Positions 45,024 to 54,248 are shown, counted from the first letter of the stretch. The stretch is 64,000 nucleotides of DNA from Bacteroidota bacterium (GCA_030684395.1 JAUXTT010000036.1:62001-126000), one strand, 5' to 3'. Notes: generated by a model from the letters alone, not told the origin. Made by a program: numbers and translations.

Positions 45024-45785
45024 ATGGAAAACGGACATATTAAATCTAAAGTAGAGAACGGAATAGGATACATCACTTTTTTTCATCCCCAAAGTAATTC
45101 AATGCCGGGAGCACTACTTCGTGAGTTAGCACAGGAAGTTGAAGCAATGGGGCAAAACAATGATGCAAAAGTTATTGTATTACAAAGTGAAGGTGATAAA
45201 GCATTTTGTGCAGGCGCATCTTTTGACGAGTTAATTTCTATTAAAGACCTGGAAACAGGAACTACTTTTTTCTCCGGATTTGCAGGTGTAATTAACTCAA
45301 TGCGTAAAGCTCCAAAGTTTGTGATTGCACGTGTACAGGGAAAAGCTGTGGGTGGTGGTGTTGGTATTGCATCTTCTGCAGATTATACTTTTGCAGTTGA
45401 AGCTGCTTCTGTAAAATTAAGCGAACTTGCCGTTGGCATCGGCCCCTTTGTAGTTGGCCCGGCTGTTGAGCGTAAAGTAGGTAAATCTGCTTTTTGTCAG
45501 TTAACAATAAATGCTACCGAATGGCAAACGGCTCAGTGGGCAAAAGAAAAAGGCTTATATGCTGAACTGTTTTCAACGGTTGAAGATATGGATAAAGGTA
45601 TTGCTGCATTGGCACAACGCTTGGCAGGAAGCAATCCCGAAGCAATGATGATGTTAAAAAAGATCATGTGGGAAGGAACAGAGAACTGGGATACTTTATT
45701 ATTAGAACGCGCAGCCATGAGCGGTAAACTGGTGTTGAGCGAGTTCACGGTGAATGCGATCAACAAATTCAAACAAAAGGCTTAG
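45024..45785 (+). CDS. Enoyl-CoA hydratase/isomerase family protein
   Basis: The 253-residue cytoplasmic enzyme has the crotonase fold signatures AFCAGASFDELI and RVQGKAVGGGVGIASSADYT, then VKLSELAVGIGPFVVGPAV. The first supplies the oxyanion hole. The Glu of the usual catalytic pair is present in SELAVG, although the second Glu is replaced in the GPF stretch, so the exact reaction is uncertain. It may work in fatty acid or branched-chain degradation. Just downstream is the second palindromic repeat element. Confidence 0.88.
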   Translation: MENGHIKSKVENGIGYITFFHPQSNSMPGALLRELAQEVEAMGQNNDAKVIVLQSEGDKAFCAGASFDELISIKDLETGTTFFSGFAGVINSMRKAPKFVIARVQGKAVGGGVGIASSADYTFAVEAASVKLSELAVGIGPFVVGPAVERKVGKSAFCQLTINATEWQTAQWAKEKGLYAELFSTVEDMDKGIAALAQRLAGSNPEAMMMLKKIMWEGTENWDTLLLERAAMSGKLVLSEFTVNAINKFKQKA

Positions 45786-45804
45786 TTTATTTATTCACAG
45801 ATTA

Positions 45805-45866
45805 TGTCAGTTCGAGCGCAGTCGAGAACCTGCCCGTAATCCGTCTCGACTTCGCTCGACGTGACA
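45805..45866. repeat. Asymmetric palindromic element, copy 2 (inverted relative to copy 1)
   Basis: Arms of 25 bases (45805-45829 and 45842-45866) enclose 12 bases. The left arm is the reverse complement of copy 1's right arm with one mismatch; the right arm matches copy 1's left arm with two mismatches. The element lies between the hydratase and hydrolase genes, and its end holds a GTG in frame with the hydrolase. Confidence 0.8.
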
Positions 45867-45890
45867 TTAACCTGGTTAAATTTTAAACCA

Positions 45891-46583
45891 TTGAATTCAA
45901 TCATTCTTTTACATGGAGCCATTGGCTCATCTGATCAGTTAAAACCTTTGTCTGATGCACTTTCCGCAGCCGGTAAGAACGTTTATACATTTAACTTTTC
46001 AGGTCATGGAAAAATGTCTTTTAAATTTAAAGGCTTTGGAATAGAAGTATTTGCTGAAGAACTACATGACTTCGTTATTTCCAAAGGACTTAACAAACCT
46101 GATGTTTTTGGGTATAGCATGGGAGGTTTCGTTGCTTTATACCTGGCGAGCCAAAACCAAAGCTTATTAGGAAAGATCATTACACTCGGAACTAAGTTTG
46201 CCTGGAATCCTGAAATTTCAGCAAAAGAAGCTGCCATGCTGAATGCAGAAAAAATAGAAGAAAAGATCCCGAAGTTTGCAGATGCCTTAAAACAACGTCA
46301 CAGTGAAGAAAACTGGAAACAACTGCTTTCCAAAACTGCAGAGATGATGCATGCATTGGGTAAAAATAATATACTTACTGAAGACAAGCTGAAAGAAATC
46401 CAAAACGATGTATTGATTGGCTTGGCCGATAAAGATAACATGGTAAGTCTGGAAGAAACCACTTCCGTTTACAAAACACTTCCAAACGCATCTATGTATA
46501 TGCTACCAAATAGCAAACATCCAATTGAACAAATCAATACAGGTATACTAAGCAAGATCATTCTGGACTTTATTGCTATTTAA
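45891..46583 (+). CDS. Alpha/beta hydrolase
   Basis: The 230-residue enzyme begins MNSIILLHGAIGSSDQLKPL from a TTG at 45891. The nucleophile is in VFGYSMGGFVALYLA, with the catalytic His in LPNSKHPIEQI and an Asp in GLADKDNM. An in-frame GTG at 45861 exists but lies inside the repeat element and adds no family sequence, so the TTG is preferred. The ester or thioester substrate is unknown. The last base triplet (TAA) is part of a 37-base element end (46582-46618), so the 3' end of this gene may have been modified by an insertion. Confidence 0.82.
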   Translation: MNSIILLHGAIGSSDQLKPLSDALSAAGKNVYTFNFSGHGKMSFKFKGFGIEVFAEELHDFVISKGLNKPDVFGYSMGGFVALYLASQNQSLLGKIITLGTKFAWNPEISAKEAAMLNAEKIEEKIPKFADALKQRHSEENWKQLLSKTAEMMHALGKNNILTEDKLKEIQNDVLIGLADKDNMVSLEETTSVYKTLPNASMYMLPNSKHPIEQINTGILSKIILDFIAI

Positions 46584-46618
46584 CACAGAGCACACCGAGT
46601 TATTGGTGTTGCACAGAG
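46582..46618. mobile_element. Solo 37-base end of the AACACAGAG element family
   Basis: The 37 bases start AACACAGAG and end GCACAGAG, the same length and boundary words as the ends at 21906, 22021, 63400 and 63845. No second end is seen within the 200-base gap. It begins in the TAA stop of the hydrolase gene. Confidence 0.65.
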
Positions 46619-46686
46619 TATAAATCAATGATGCTTGCAATCTTTTTGCAACTCAAGCTCCCTTGTGCCAGTGTCCCTGCCCGCCG

Positions 46687-46700
46687 ACAGACAGGTCTGT
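46687..46700. repeat. Short palindrome ACAGAC-AG-GTCTGT
   Basis: A perfect 6-base stem with a 2-base centre is set in a GC-rich tract (CCCGCCG). It lies between the solo element end and the NlpC/P60 gene and has no T-tract. Confidence 0.4.
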
Positions 46701-46786
46701 GGTGAAATCTTCCTACTCTTATTAACACTGCTATGTAGATAAGCTTTACCCCGAAGCAGGGTTAAACCGCACTAACAAGCTTATTT

Positions 46787-47380
46787 TTGAGTGTGCTATT
46801 ACTTAAAAATATTCGCTTGCTGCGTACATTGTTTGTGCTGATGGTGTTTATTTTATTTTTAGCATCGTGCAGAAACAAAAAAGAGATCGCAAGCACGGAT
46901 GTCACTAAAAACAACAATTCTACCACTACTCCCAAAAAAAGTGAGACCTCAGTAAAGTCAAATTATATAGTTGACAAATATGCTACTCAACTAAAAGTAG
47001 ACAAAAAAGATATAAAAAACGAAAAACTTTATTCATTTATTGATGAGTGGTACGCTGTTCCGTATAAATACGCCGGCTTTGAAAAAACAGGAATTGACTG
47101 TTCCGGATTCACTTGCAAACTTTATGAATCAGTTTATTCAAAAAAGATCTCAAGAGCCTCAAAGGATATTTATGCTTCCAGTAAAGAACTTGAATTGAAA
47201 GATCTGAATGAAGGGGACTTTGTTTTTTTCAAGATCGAATCAAAAAATGTTTCGCACGTTGGAGTGTATTTACAAAACAACAAGTTTGTGCATGCCAGCA
47301 CAAAAAAAGGGGTTATCATAAACGATCTGAATGAGCCTTATTATAAAAAATACTTTTATAAAGGGGGACGAATAAAATAA
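46787..47380 (+). CDS. NlpC/P60-family lipoprotein peptidase
   Basis: The 197-residue product has a lipoprotein signal ending at FLASC (Cys28). The C40 papain-like domain at about 85-197 shows the nucleophile in TGIDCSGFTCKLY, and the His in SHVGVYLQNNKFVHAS. It should cut peptidoglycan stem peptides in the periplasm. The frame begins with TTG at 46787; GTG at 46793 is a close alternative. It is followed 3 bases later by a membrane protein gene. Confidence 0.88.
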   Translation: MSVLLLKNIRLLRTLFVLMVFILFLASCRNKKEIASTDVTKNNNSTTTPKKSETSVKSNYIVDKYATQLKVDKKDIKNEKLYSFIDEWYAVPYKYAGFEKTGIDCSGFTCKLYESVYSKKISRASKDIYASSKELELKDLNEGDFVFFKIESKNVSHVGVYLQNNKFVHASTKKGVIINDLNEPYYKKYFYKGGRIK

Positions 47381-47383
47381 ACT

Positions 47384-48544
47384 ATGTTGAAAGATCTCTA
47401 CTATCCCGCTATCCTTTTACCACGCCGCTTGAAAGCAGTAAAAAACATTGTTGCACTCGGGCTCTTGCTATCCGTACTCGCGTCCTGGAAATTATGGACC
47501 AGCAATCATTTATTCCCTCAGGTGCCATTTTTCAATTTTGGATTTAGCATTGGCCACCCTTACGATTATATTTTATTTGGTTTATTTATTGCAAGTATTA
47601 CAGGCATTTTATTAAGCAGAAAGCCCCGTACATTTATCATTATTACTTTAGTTATTTCTACAGCGCTTGTTTTGTTCGATCAAAACCGCTTACAACCCTG
47701 GTTCTATATGTATATGTTGATACTGGGAGTTTTATGTTTCTATAACTGGAGAGTGGATGAACCTAAAAATTACACTGCTATTTATACTTCAATTACGATT
47801 GTTATTGGTGCAATTTATTTTTGGAGCGGCGTTCAAAAACTGAATCCAAACTTTATGAGCAGTACCTGGGAATGGTTTATTAAACCACTGGGAAAGTTAT
47901 TTACACCCGAAGAAATGAGTTTTTCGTATAAGATGGGATACGCAATCCCTTACCTGGAAATTGCAATGGGATTAGGCTTATTTTTTGAGCAAACCAAACG
48001 TATTATTATTCCTATCGCGATAACTATGCATATTGTTATTCTGATCATTCTGAGCCCTTTATTCCATAATTACAATCAAACCGTTTGGGGCTGGAATTTC
48101 TGTATGGCTTTATTAATCTATTTCGTGTTTGCAGGTAATACTCAAAATAAATACCGTCAGTTAGCTTATTTGGTGGAATTCAAACCTATTTTTCTTGTTT
48201 TCTTTATCTGCGTTTGTTTACCGGTTCTTAATCTCTTCAATAAATGGGATTCTTATTTATCTGCTAATTTATATTCCGGAAACACTACTAACGCAAACAT
48301 CTATCTTTCGGAAAAAGCAAAAGACAAATTACCCTATTATATTCAGTTATTCACTAAAAAAGAGAACAACGAACTATACACCATTCAGGTAAGAAAATGG
48401 GCAATGAATGAAATAGGGGTTCCCGGTTACCCTGAAACCAGGGTATTTGAAGCACTCCAAAAACACATACAAACCATCACTTGTTGTGATGACGAAGTAA
48501 CCATGTTTGTAAACGAAAAGAGTAGTTTATTGGCCGATTCATGA
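47384..48544 (+). CDS. Integral membrane protein, DoxX/HTTM-like
   Basis: The 386-residue protein has about eight hydrophobic helices in residues 20-290 and a soluble C-terminal tail of about 90 residues. The middle has FWSGVQKLNPNFMSSTWEWF and GYAIPYLEIAMGLGLFFEQT, reminiscent of the DoxX/MauE and HTTM groups. No catalytic motif is certain. It starts 3 bases after the NlpC/P60 gene, so the two are probably co-expressed. Function unknown. Confidence 0.7.
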   Translation: MLKDLYYPAILLPRRLKAVKNIVALGLLLSVLASWKLWTSNHLFPQVPFFNFGFSIGHPYDYILFGLFIASITGILLSRKPRTFIIITLVISTALVLFDQNRLQPWFYMYMLILGVLCFYNWRVDEPKNYTAIYTSITIVIGAIYFWSGVQKLNPNFMSSTWEWFIKPLGKLFTPEEMSFSYKMGYAIPYLEIAMGLGLFFEQTKRIIIPIAITMHIVILIILSPLFHNYNQTVWGWNFCMALLIYFVFAGNTQNKYRQLAYLVEFKPIFLVFFICVCLPVLNLFNKWDSYLSANLYSGNTTNANIYLSEKAKDKLPYYIQLFTKKENNELYTIQVRKWAMNEIGVPGYPETRVFEALQKHIQTITCCDDEVTMFVNEKSSLLADS

Positions 48545-48628
48545 TTTTTAATAAAATTTCATAAACTTTTCCCATAATTTCCTCGTTTTAAAACCTCTCT
48601 TAGTAAATTAGCGTTCTAAATTTTTATT

Positions 48629-49294
48629 ATGAACAGGATTTCTATTGCTTTGAATGCTGTATTGCTTATTGCGGTTGCGGTACTTTTTTATTTATATTTC
48701 TCCTTAAACAGTAAACTCTCTCCTTCTACAGAAGCGCCTGAAGATGTAAACTCAACAGGAAAAATACCTAAATTGGTAACTGACCCTTCTAAACTTGCAA
48801 ATTCCAAAATTGCTTATATCAATATTGATTCACTCGATATGAAATACGAATACATCAACGATAAATCAAAAGAGATCAAGAACAAACAAGCTGCCATTGA
48901 AGGGCAATTGAGCAGTATGTATGCCAAGTTTCAGCAAGATGTAGCTGACCTTCAGCAAGCTGCTCAGGCTGGCTTACGTTCAGAAGCTGAATTGAAAAAA
49001 GAAGAAGCATCTCTGCAACAACGCCAATACGATATCGCAAATAAAGAAAAGCAATTACAAACATTAAGTGAAGAAGTTGGTACAACACAAGCTGCAATGC
49101 TTCAAAATGTTTCCAAATTTATTGAAAAATTCAACAACGGAAAATATGATTTCATTTTAGCTTATACTTCTAACATTAGCTCTGTATTATATGCAAAGCC
49201 TGATTTGGAGATCACTACAGAAGTAGTGAACGGGTTAAACGAAGAATACCGTGCAACAAAAGCTGCAAATACAATAACACCAAAAAAGAAATAA
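48629..49294 (+). CDS. OmpH/Skp-family periplasmic coiled-coil protein
   Basis: The 221-residue protein has one N-terminal hydrophobic helix (ALNAVLLIAVAVLFYLYF), then a Skp-like body: IAYINIDSLDMKYEYI followed by a long coiled coil (KSKEIKNKQAAIEGQLSSMY; ELKKEEASLQQRQYDIANKE) and NGKYDFILAYTSNISSVLYA. Skp-type proteins hold outer-membrane proteins in the periplasm before Bam insertion. The start keeps the helix as an uncleaved anchor or a signal. The TAA stop overlaps the ATG of the MazG-like gene by one base. Confidence 0.87.
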   Translation: MNRISIALNAVLLIAVAVLFYLYFSLNSKLSPSTEAPEDVNSTGKIPKLVTDPSKLANSKIAYINIDSLDMKYEYINDKSKEIKNKQAAIEGQLSSMYAKFQQDVADLQQAAQAGLRSEAELKKEEASLQQRQYDIANKEKQLQTLSEEVGTTQAAMLQNVSKFIEKFNNGKYDFILAYTSNISSVLYAKPDLEITTEVVNGLNEEYRATKAANTITPKKK

Positions 49295-49689
49295 TGGATT
49301 CAAATTCACTTTTGCTTAAAATAATGAGTGTTCATGAATTTCATGAATCATTTTTAATTGGAAACGGCTCAGAGCCTAAACTGGTTGAAGAAAAAGATTA
49401 TATGCTTCGTCACCGGTTGATGAAGGAAGAGAATGATGAATATTTGGAAGCTTGTCAAAAAGGGGATCTTACAGAGATCGCAGACGCATTGGGTGATCAA
49501 ATGTATATACTTTTCGGAACAATCCTAAAACACGGCTTGCAACACAAGATAGGCGATATCTTTGATGAGATCCACAGAAGTAATATGAGTAAGTTGGATG
49601 AAAACGGAAAACCTATTTTCAGGGAAGATGGTAAAGTACTTAAGAGTAATTTATATTTCCGACCGGATATTGCGAAACTTTTGAAGTAA
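49294..49689 (+). CDS. MazG-like/PRA-PH-fold nucleotide pyrophosphohydrolase
   Basis: The 131-residue protein has the all-alpha NTP-PPase pattern: MKEENDEYLEACQKGDLTEI and ADALGDQMYILFGTIL, with the E-E-x2-E and E-x2-D metal ligands. The C-terminal SNMSKLDENGKPIF resembles phage and bacterial MazG-like proteins that hydrolyse nucleoside triphosphates to monophosphates for pool cleaning. The substrate is not predictable. The start shares one base with the stop of the OmpH-like gene. Confidence 0.88.
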   Translation: MDSNSLLLKIMSVHEFHESFLIGNGSEPKLVEEKDYMLRHRLMKEENDEYLEACQKGDLTEIADALGDQMYILFGTILKHGLQHKIGDIFDEIHRSNMSKLDENGKPIFREDGKVLKSNLYFRPDIAKLLK

Positions 49690-49782
49690 ACCCTTCTTCT
49701 TAATTGTTTAAACCATATAAGGCATGTAAGGGCATATAAGTCCGCATTCTCCATGCGTATGTGAGTAGCGTTTAACCGCAAA

Positions 49783-49800
49783 TCCCTATAGCTATCGGGA
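49783..49800. repeat. CCCGATAG palindrome, third copy
   Basis: TCCCTATAGCTATCGGGA, one base different from perfect symmetry. It is embedded between CCGCAAA and CACAAAGGTCGCAAAG, so it appears inserted into another common repeat. It lies in the gap between the MazG-like and MATE genes. Confidence 0.65.
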
Positions 49801-49862
49801 CACAAAGGTCGCAAAGATTTTAAACCATTTTTTTTACAGCTAACTCTTCACTAAAAAACAAA

Positions 49863-51197
49863 TTGACTCTAAAACATCACATACGTGAAACTGCGGTACT
49901 CTCATTGCCTTTGGTGATAAGTCAGATAGGTCATATCATAACCGGGATGGTGGATAATATTTTCCTGGGAAGAATTGGAAAAACGGAACAAGCCGCAGGG
50001 ATCTTAGCCAATAATTTATTTATTCTCTTATTGGTTTTTAGTATTGGTATGTCGTATTCACTTACGCCATTGGTATCTCAGGCGCATGCAAAAAACAATG
50101 ATCAGGAAAAAGCATTCTTGCTAAAAAATGGTTTGTACTTGAATTTCGGAATCAGCATTCTACTTTCGATGATCCTTTATTTTGCTTCTCCCCTGCTCCA
50201 TTTTGCGCAACAACCAAAAGACGTAGTAGATCTCTCTTTGCCTTTTTTTCACATCATTACTATCAGTATCATTCCATGTAGTTTGTTTTTTGCAGGGAAA
50301 CAATACACAGAAGGTCTTAATAATACTGTGATTGCAATGGTTGTGAGTGTTGTAGGAAATTTACTCAACATCTTACTCAATTATCTTTTGATCAACGGGA
50401 AATGGGGATTACCTGAAATGGGCTATATGGGCTCTTGTTGGGCAACGTTTATTGCACGTTGTTTTATGGGAGGATTTTTTGTGGTATTACTCTTTTATTC
50501 TAAACCATTTAAATCATTTCGTCCATTTCTTCGAAAAGCCGCTTTCAGTATTCAGCACTGTTGGCAATTATTTAAACTGGGGATCGGCTTTGCGATGCAG
50601 TTCACATTTGAAGTAACAGCCTTTGCTTTATCAGGTTTAATGACCGGGTGGTATGGAAAAGAACAAATTGATGCACACGGAATTGCGCTTTCAATTGCGG
50701 CATTCACATACATGTTTAGCAGCGGAATTAGTGGCGCTGCAACCATTCGTGTAGGAAATTTTAAAGGACAAAATGATTATGTGAACGTAAACAAAGCAAG
50801 CAATGCTTCAATGATCTCTGTTTTAGTAGTAATGGGGGGCTTCGCTATGATCTTTTTCTTACTTCACTCCTACTTACCACAAGCATTCAGTACAGATCAG
50901 GAAGTAATTGGATTGGCATCTAAACTTTTGATCATTGCCGGCTTTTTCCAGTTATTCGACGGAATGCAGGTTACCATACTCGGAATACTTCGTGGATTGG
51001 GAGATGTAAGAGTTCCAACCATTATAACTCTTATTGGTTACTGGATCATTTGTTTACCCTTAAGTTATTTCTTTGGAAAAACTTTGGGTTATACCGCTCA
51101 GGGAATTTGGTCGGCCTTGCTTTGCGGGCTATCATTTGTTGCTGTGGCGCTTTATATTCGTTTTAGAATTCTGATGAAACGGAAACTTCTTCAATAG
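49863..51197 (+). CDS. MATE-family multidrug efflux transporter
   Basis: The 444-residue inner-membrane protein has twelve predicted helices in two bundles. It starts at TTG 49863 (MTLKHHIRETAVLSLPLVIS), and has the family patterns MVDNIFLGRIGKTEQAAGIL, SQAHAKNNDQEKAFLLKNGL and GAATIRVGNFKGQNDY. MATE proteins use sodium or proton gradients to export cationic drugs or metabolites. Nothing nearby indicates a substrate. The last 35 bases overlap the 3' end of aroA on the other strand. Confidence 0.93.
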   Translation: MTLKHHIRETAVLSLPLVISQIGHIITGMVDNIFLGRIGKTEQAAGILANNLFILLLVFSIGMSYSLTPLVSQAHAKNNDQEKAFLLKNGLYLNFGISILLSMILYFASPLLHFAQQPKDVVDLSLPFFHIITISIIPCSLFFAGKQYTEGLNNTVIAMVVSVVGNLLNILLNYLLINGKWGLPEMGYMGSCWATFIARCFMGGFFVVLLFYSKPFKSFRPFLRKAAFSIQHCWQLFKLGIGFAMQFTFEVTAFALSGLMTGWYGKEQIDAHGIALSIAAFTYMFSSGISGAATIRVGNFKGQNDYVNVNKASNASMISVLVVMGGFAMIFFLLHSYLPQAFSTDQEVIGLASKLLIIAGFFQLFDGMQVTILGILRGLGDVRVPTIITLIGYWIICLPLSYFFGKTLGYTAQGIWSALLCGLSFVAVALYIRFRILMKRKLLQ

Positions 51198-52416
51198 AAA
51201 ATCCTAGTTGTTTTAAATGCTCCCAATATTCGGGATACGATTTCTCGATTACCATTGGGTCATCAATATCTATATGATCAAGAACTAATGCCAACGGCGC
51301 AAAAGCCAATGCCATACGATGATCATGATAAGTATTTATTGCTTCATTAGAAGTGCGGGGGTCAAAAAGAGCATCTATTTCTACTGTTTCCTTGCCAACT
51401 TCTGTTGGAATACCGAGCTTTTGTAATTCATTATGCAACGCACTTATACGATCGGTTTCTTTGATCCTCAAGGTTTTTAATCCGTTCAATTTTCCTGAAA
51501 TACCTTTCCCTGCCATAACAACTGCAATGGTTTGAGCTATATCCGGACAGTTGGTGAAATTATTTTTTTGAGGAGTGATTACGTTATTTGTTTTTGTCAG
51601 CAACAAACACTCGCCGGTAAAATCACTCTTGATACCGAATTTATCAAACAGAACAACGCACATCGAATCTGCCTGTAAACTTTTTTTCTGCAAACCATGT
51701 ATTTTTAATTCTGCTTCTTTCGCCAACGCAGCAATTGCATACAAATAGGATGCAGAACTCCAGTCGGCCTCTACGGTAAACGATTTTTCTTCTGAAGAAT
51801 ATGGTTTGTTGTTGCAGTAAATACTATTTCCTTTCCAGCACACTTCAGCACCAAAATAATTCATTAACTGCATGGTCATATCAATATAGGGTTTTGAAAC
51901 CAGTTCACCTTCAAATTCAATTTCCAGCGCTTCGGAAAGGTTTGGGGCAATCATTAGCAAAGCTGAAATATATTGCGAGCTAATACTTCCATTCATTTCT
52001 ATTTTACCACCTGATAATTTTTTACCTTTTATTTTGATGGGAGGAAAACCTTCTTTTTCAAGATATGTAATTTCAGCTCCTGATTTTCTTAAGCAATTCA
52101 CCAACTCTGTTATAGGTCGTTGTTTCATTCTAACAGATCCGGTGAGTATTCGTTCACCTTCAATACTTGCAAAATATGCCGTTAAAAACCGCATAGTTGT
52201 TCCTGCATGCCCAACATCAAAAACAGTAGTCTCGTTAATTTTACTTATACATTGCAGAAATGTAACAGTATCTTTTGCTGTGGATATATTTTTCAGGTCA
52301 ACTTTTAATCGGCCAATTTCTTTAATAATAAGCAATCGGTTACTAATGCTTTTAGAAGCAGGTAATGTGATATTACCTTTAATAACTTTAGTAGTGTGAG
52401 AGATTCTGTAAACCAA
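51163..52416 (-). CDS. aroA: 3-phosphoshikimate 1-carboxyvinyltransferase (EPSP synthase)
   Basis: The 417-residue enzyme joins shikimate 3-phosphate and phosphoenolpyruvate in the aromatic amino acid pathway. Motifs seen: LPASKSISNRLLII, GHAGTTMRFLTAYF, ADWSSASYLYAIAALA, CPDIAQTIAVVMA and HDHRMALAFAPLAL. The start is unsure: TTG at 52416 (MVYRISH) or TTG at 52437 seven codons upstream, with no in-frame ATG near. A terminator for the upstream gene lies at 52448-52480. The 3' end overlaps the MATE gene by 35 bases. No other aro gene is nearby. Confidence 0.95.
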   Translation of the reverse strand: MVYRISHTTKVIKGNITLPASKSISNRLLIIKEIGRLKVDLKNISTAKDTVTFLQCISKINETTVFDVGHAGTTMRFLTAYFASIEGERILTGSVRMKQRPITELVNCLRKSGAEITYLEKEGFPPIKIKGKKLSGGKIEMNGSISSQYISALLMIAPNLSEALEIEFEGELVSKPYIDMTMQLMNYFGAEVCWKGNSIYCNNKPYSSEEKSFTVEADWSSASYLYAIAALAKEAELKIHGLQKKSLQADSMCVVLFDKFGIKSDFTGECLLLTKTNNVITPQKNNFTNCPDIAQTIAVVMAGKGISGKLNGLKTLRIKETDRISALHNELQKLGIPTEVGKETVEIDALFDPRTSNEAINTYHDHRMALAFAPLALVLDHIDIDDPMVIEKSYPEYWEHLKQLGFSIEEVSVSSEF

Positions 52417-52447
52417 TTTCTTTTTGTTAAGCCTCAAAATTAAGCAT

Positions 52448-52480
52448 AAAAAAAGAGCCGTACCATAGGTACGACCCTTT
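52448..52480 (-). terminator. Terminator after the first T9SS cargo gene
   Basis: Read on the minus strand, CGTACC-TAT-GGTACG (52459-52473) with an extended stem is followed by a run of T (complement of 52448-52456). It lies 23 bases after the stop of the gene at 52503-54248 and before aroA. Confidence 0.85.
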
Positions 52481-52502
52481 TAATTATAATATCAAGAAGC
52501 GA

Positions 52503-54248
52503 TTACTTGTTAATCACAACACGTTTACTGATAGTGTATTCTCCTGACTTCACCTTAACGATGTAAGAACCGGCAGCTAAATTAGCTAGCTCAACCGTGT
52601 TATATCCTTTTGACATATTTGATGTATAAACTTTTTCTCCGATGATATTGTATACTTCAACAGAAGAATTGTTCTCTAAAGCGCGGATGGTGAATACTCC
52701 GTTGTTTGGGTTAGGGAAAACGGTAATTGCCTCAGCAGTAAGTACATTTTCTTTAACACCAACCGGAACCACTTTTGTTATACTCACATCATCCAATTTA
52801 ACCATCGTTCCGCTACCTGTTGCAGTACCTGCTCCACGAATACCTAAGTAAATGGTTCCCGAAACAGGAGCAAGATAATCAACTGAATCTTTTCTCCATA
52901 CATTTCCAGGAGTTGTTGCAACGTATGGTTTAATTTCTATACCTGCCACCATATCAGCAGCAGTTTGTCCTGTACCCAAACTTACACTAATTCCACCATT
53001 GTAATTTGTGTTGGTTCTTGTCCAGTATATTAAACGATAAGTATCCCCTGCTGTTATGTTCATACACTTAAACATATTCCATGCGTCAGCAATTGCTGTC
53101 GGAGCTTGCAAATTTAAGCAGCGTGTACCTGTGTGGGGAGTTGTTGTAGACCATTGCCAGTTCGCTGTACTTCCGCTGGAAGGTGTTTGCTGAATATATA
53201 GCATAAATAAATCCGGATCAGCTGTTTCAAAACTATTAGCATAATTCACATTTGAAAGGTCATTAGGTACAGCGTTATCAAAACTGGCAGATCCCATATC
53301 ATTAGCTGCGTTTCCATCACCTGTAACAATGATAGTTACATCAACAGTATGAGTTCCTTCTGAAGACACATCTGCAGTAGTAGTAAATGTATAATTAGCG
53401 GTAGCTCCGCCAACGATTGTATCAGTATATGTTTCTATAACCGGAGCACCACCATCAACCGAATAAGAAAGGTCAAAATTGTAAATTGAGTCTAATCCGA
53501 TATTAAAAATAGTAGTGGTAATGGGAGTGGTAGCAGTTCCTGTTAAACAACCTGTAGCAGGTAGAGTTACCGCTGTAATTGAAGCATCTGTAGTGGGTAC
53601 ATCCTGAAAAGTTACATCATCAACTAACCACCAATAATCCCAAAAGCCACGGAAAATAAATTTTACCAATACTGCGGGCTGGTTTCCTGCAACAGAAGAA
53701 ATATTTACTGTAACCATTTCCGGATCAGGAGATTCTGCAGCTCCACCTGTAGCATAACCAGCATTTACCTGATATTCAGTCCAGTTTGCGCCATTATCAT
53801 TACTTACTGCAACATAAGTTGAGTCCATATATCTTTGATAATGTTGTTCGAATACCAAATTAACATCAGGATGACCTACACATGATACCGGATTAACCAA
53901 TATCAATTCAGCATTATTCGGATCCGTTTGACTAGCGCCATCCGAATCGAACATCGCGAAATTTCCTCCCGAGGTTGAATTAATAAGGAAAGTTGGAATT
54001 TGCACGGGGCCTGTTGTTCCAATCTGCCATGCTTGTCCCATTCCGGTTACGTCATTAGATACCCAATCAGCCGGATTTGAAAAATCATTTGTGAAGAAGG
54101 TAGCCTGAATTTGATTTGGCGTTTTAATGCCTTTGTTTGAAGAGATATTAATTTTCTTACTGCTTTGATATGTTTTAATTTTCGCACTTTGAGCAAAAAC
54201 TGAACAGGTTAAAACTGCAGAAACACCTAATAAGTAGATTTTTTTCAT
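52503..54248 (-). CDS. Type IX-secreted adhesin-like protein, paralog A
   Basis: The 581-residue protein has a signal peptide (MKKIYLLGVSAVLTCSVFAQ), an N-terminal cleaved-adhesin/MAM-like domain (NDFSNPADWVSNDVTG; VNLVFEQHYQRYMDSTYVAV), central beta domains (TDASITAVTLPATGCLTGT), a second adhesin-like domain at about 330-490 (GDTYRLIYWTRTNTN; WRKDSVDYLAPVSGTIYLGI) and a type IX C-terminal sorting domain from about 505 (VFPNPNNGVFTIRALE; LAAGSYIVKVKSGEYTISKR). It should be exported across the outer membrane and attached at the surface or released. Its central adhesin domain matches paralog B, while its first domain is its own. Function is probably adhesion. Confidence 0.87.
   Translation of the reverse strand: MKKIYLLGVSAVLTCSVFAQSAKIKTYQSSKKINISSNKGIKTPNQIQATFFTNDFSNPADWVSNDVTGMGQAWQIGTTGPVQIPTFLINSTSGGNFAMFDSDGASQTDPNNAELILVNPVSCVGHPDVNLVFEQHYQRYMDSTYVAVSNDNGANWTEYQVNAGYATGGAAESPDPEMVTVNISSVAGNQPAVLVKFIFRGFWDYWWLVDDVTFQDVPTTDASITAVTLPATGCLTGTATTPITTTIFNIGLDSIYNFDLSYSVDGGAPVIETYTDTIVGGATANYTFTTTADVSSEGTHTVDVTIIVTGDGNAANDMGSASFDNAVPNDLSNVNYANSFETADPDLFMLYIQQTPSSGSTANWQWSTTTPHTGTRCLNLQAPTAIADAWNMFKCMNITAGDTYRLIYWTRTNTNYNGGISVSLGTGQTAADMVAGIEIKPYVATTPGNVWRKDSVDYLAPVSGTIYLGIRGAGTATGSGTMVKLDDVSITKVVPVGVKENVLTAEAITVFPNPNNGVFTIRALENNSSVEVYNIIGEKVYTSNMSKGYNTVELANLAAGSYIVKVKSGEYTISKRVVINK

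Noticed and set aside
45861-45890. GTG start for the alpha/beta hydrolase
   Set aside because: The GTG lies in the palindromic repeat; the added residues do not resemble the family, whose start fits the TTG at 45891.
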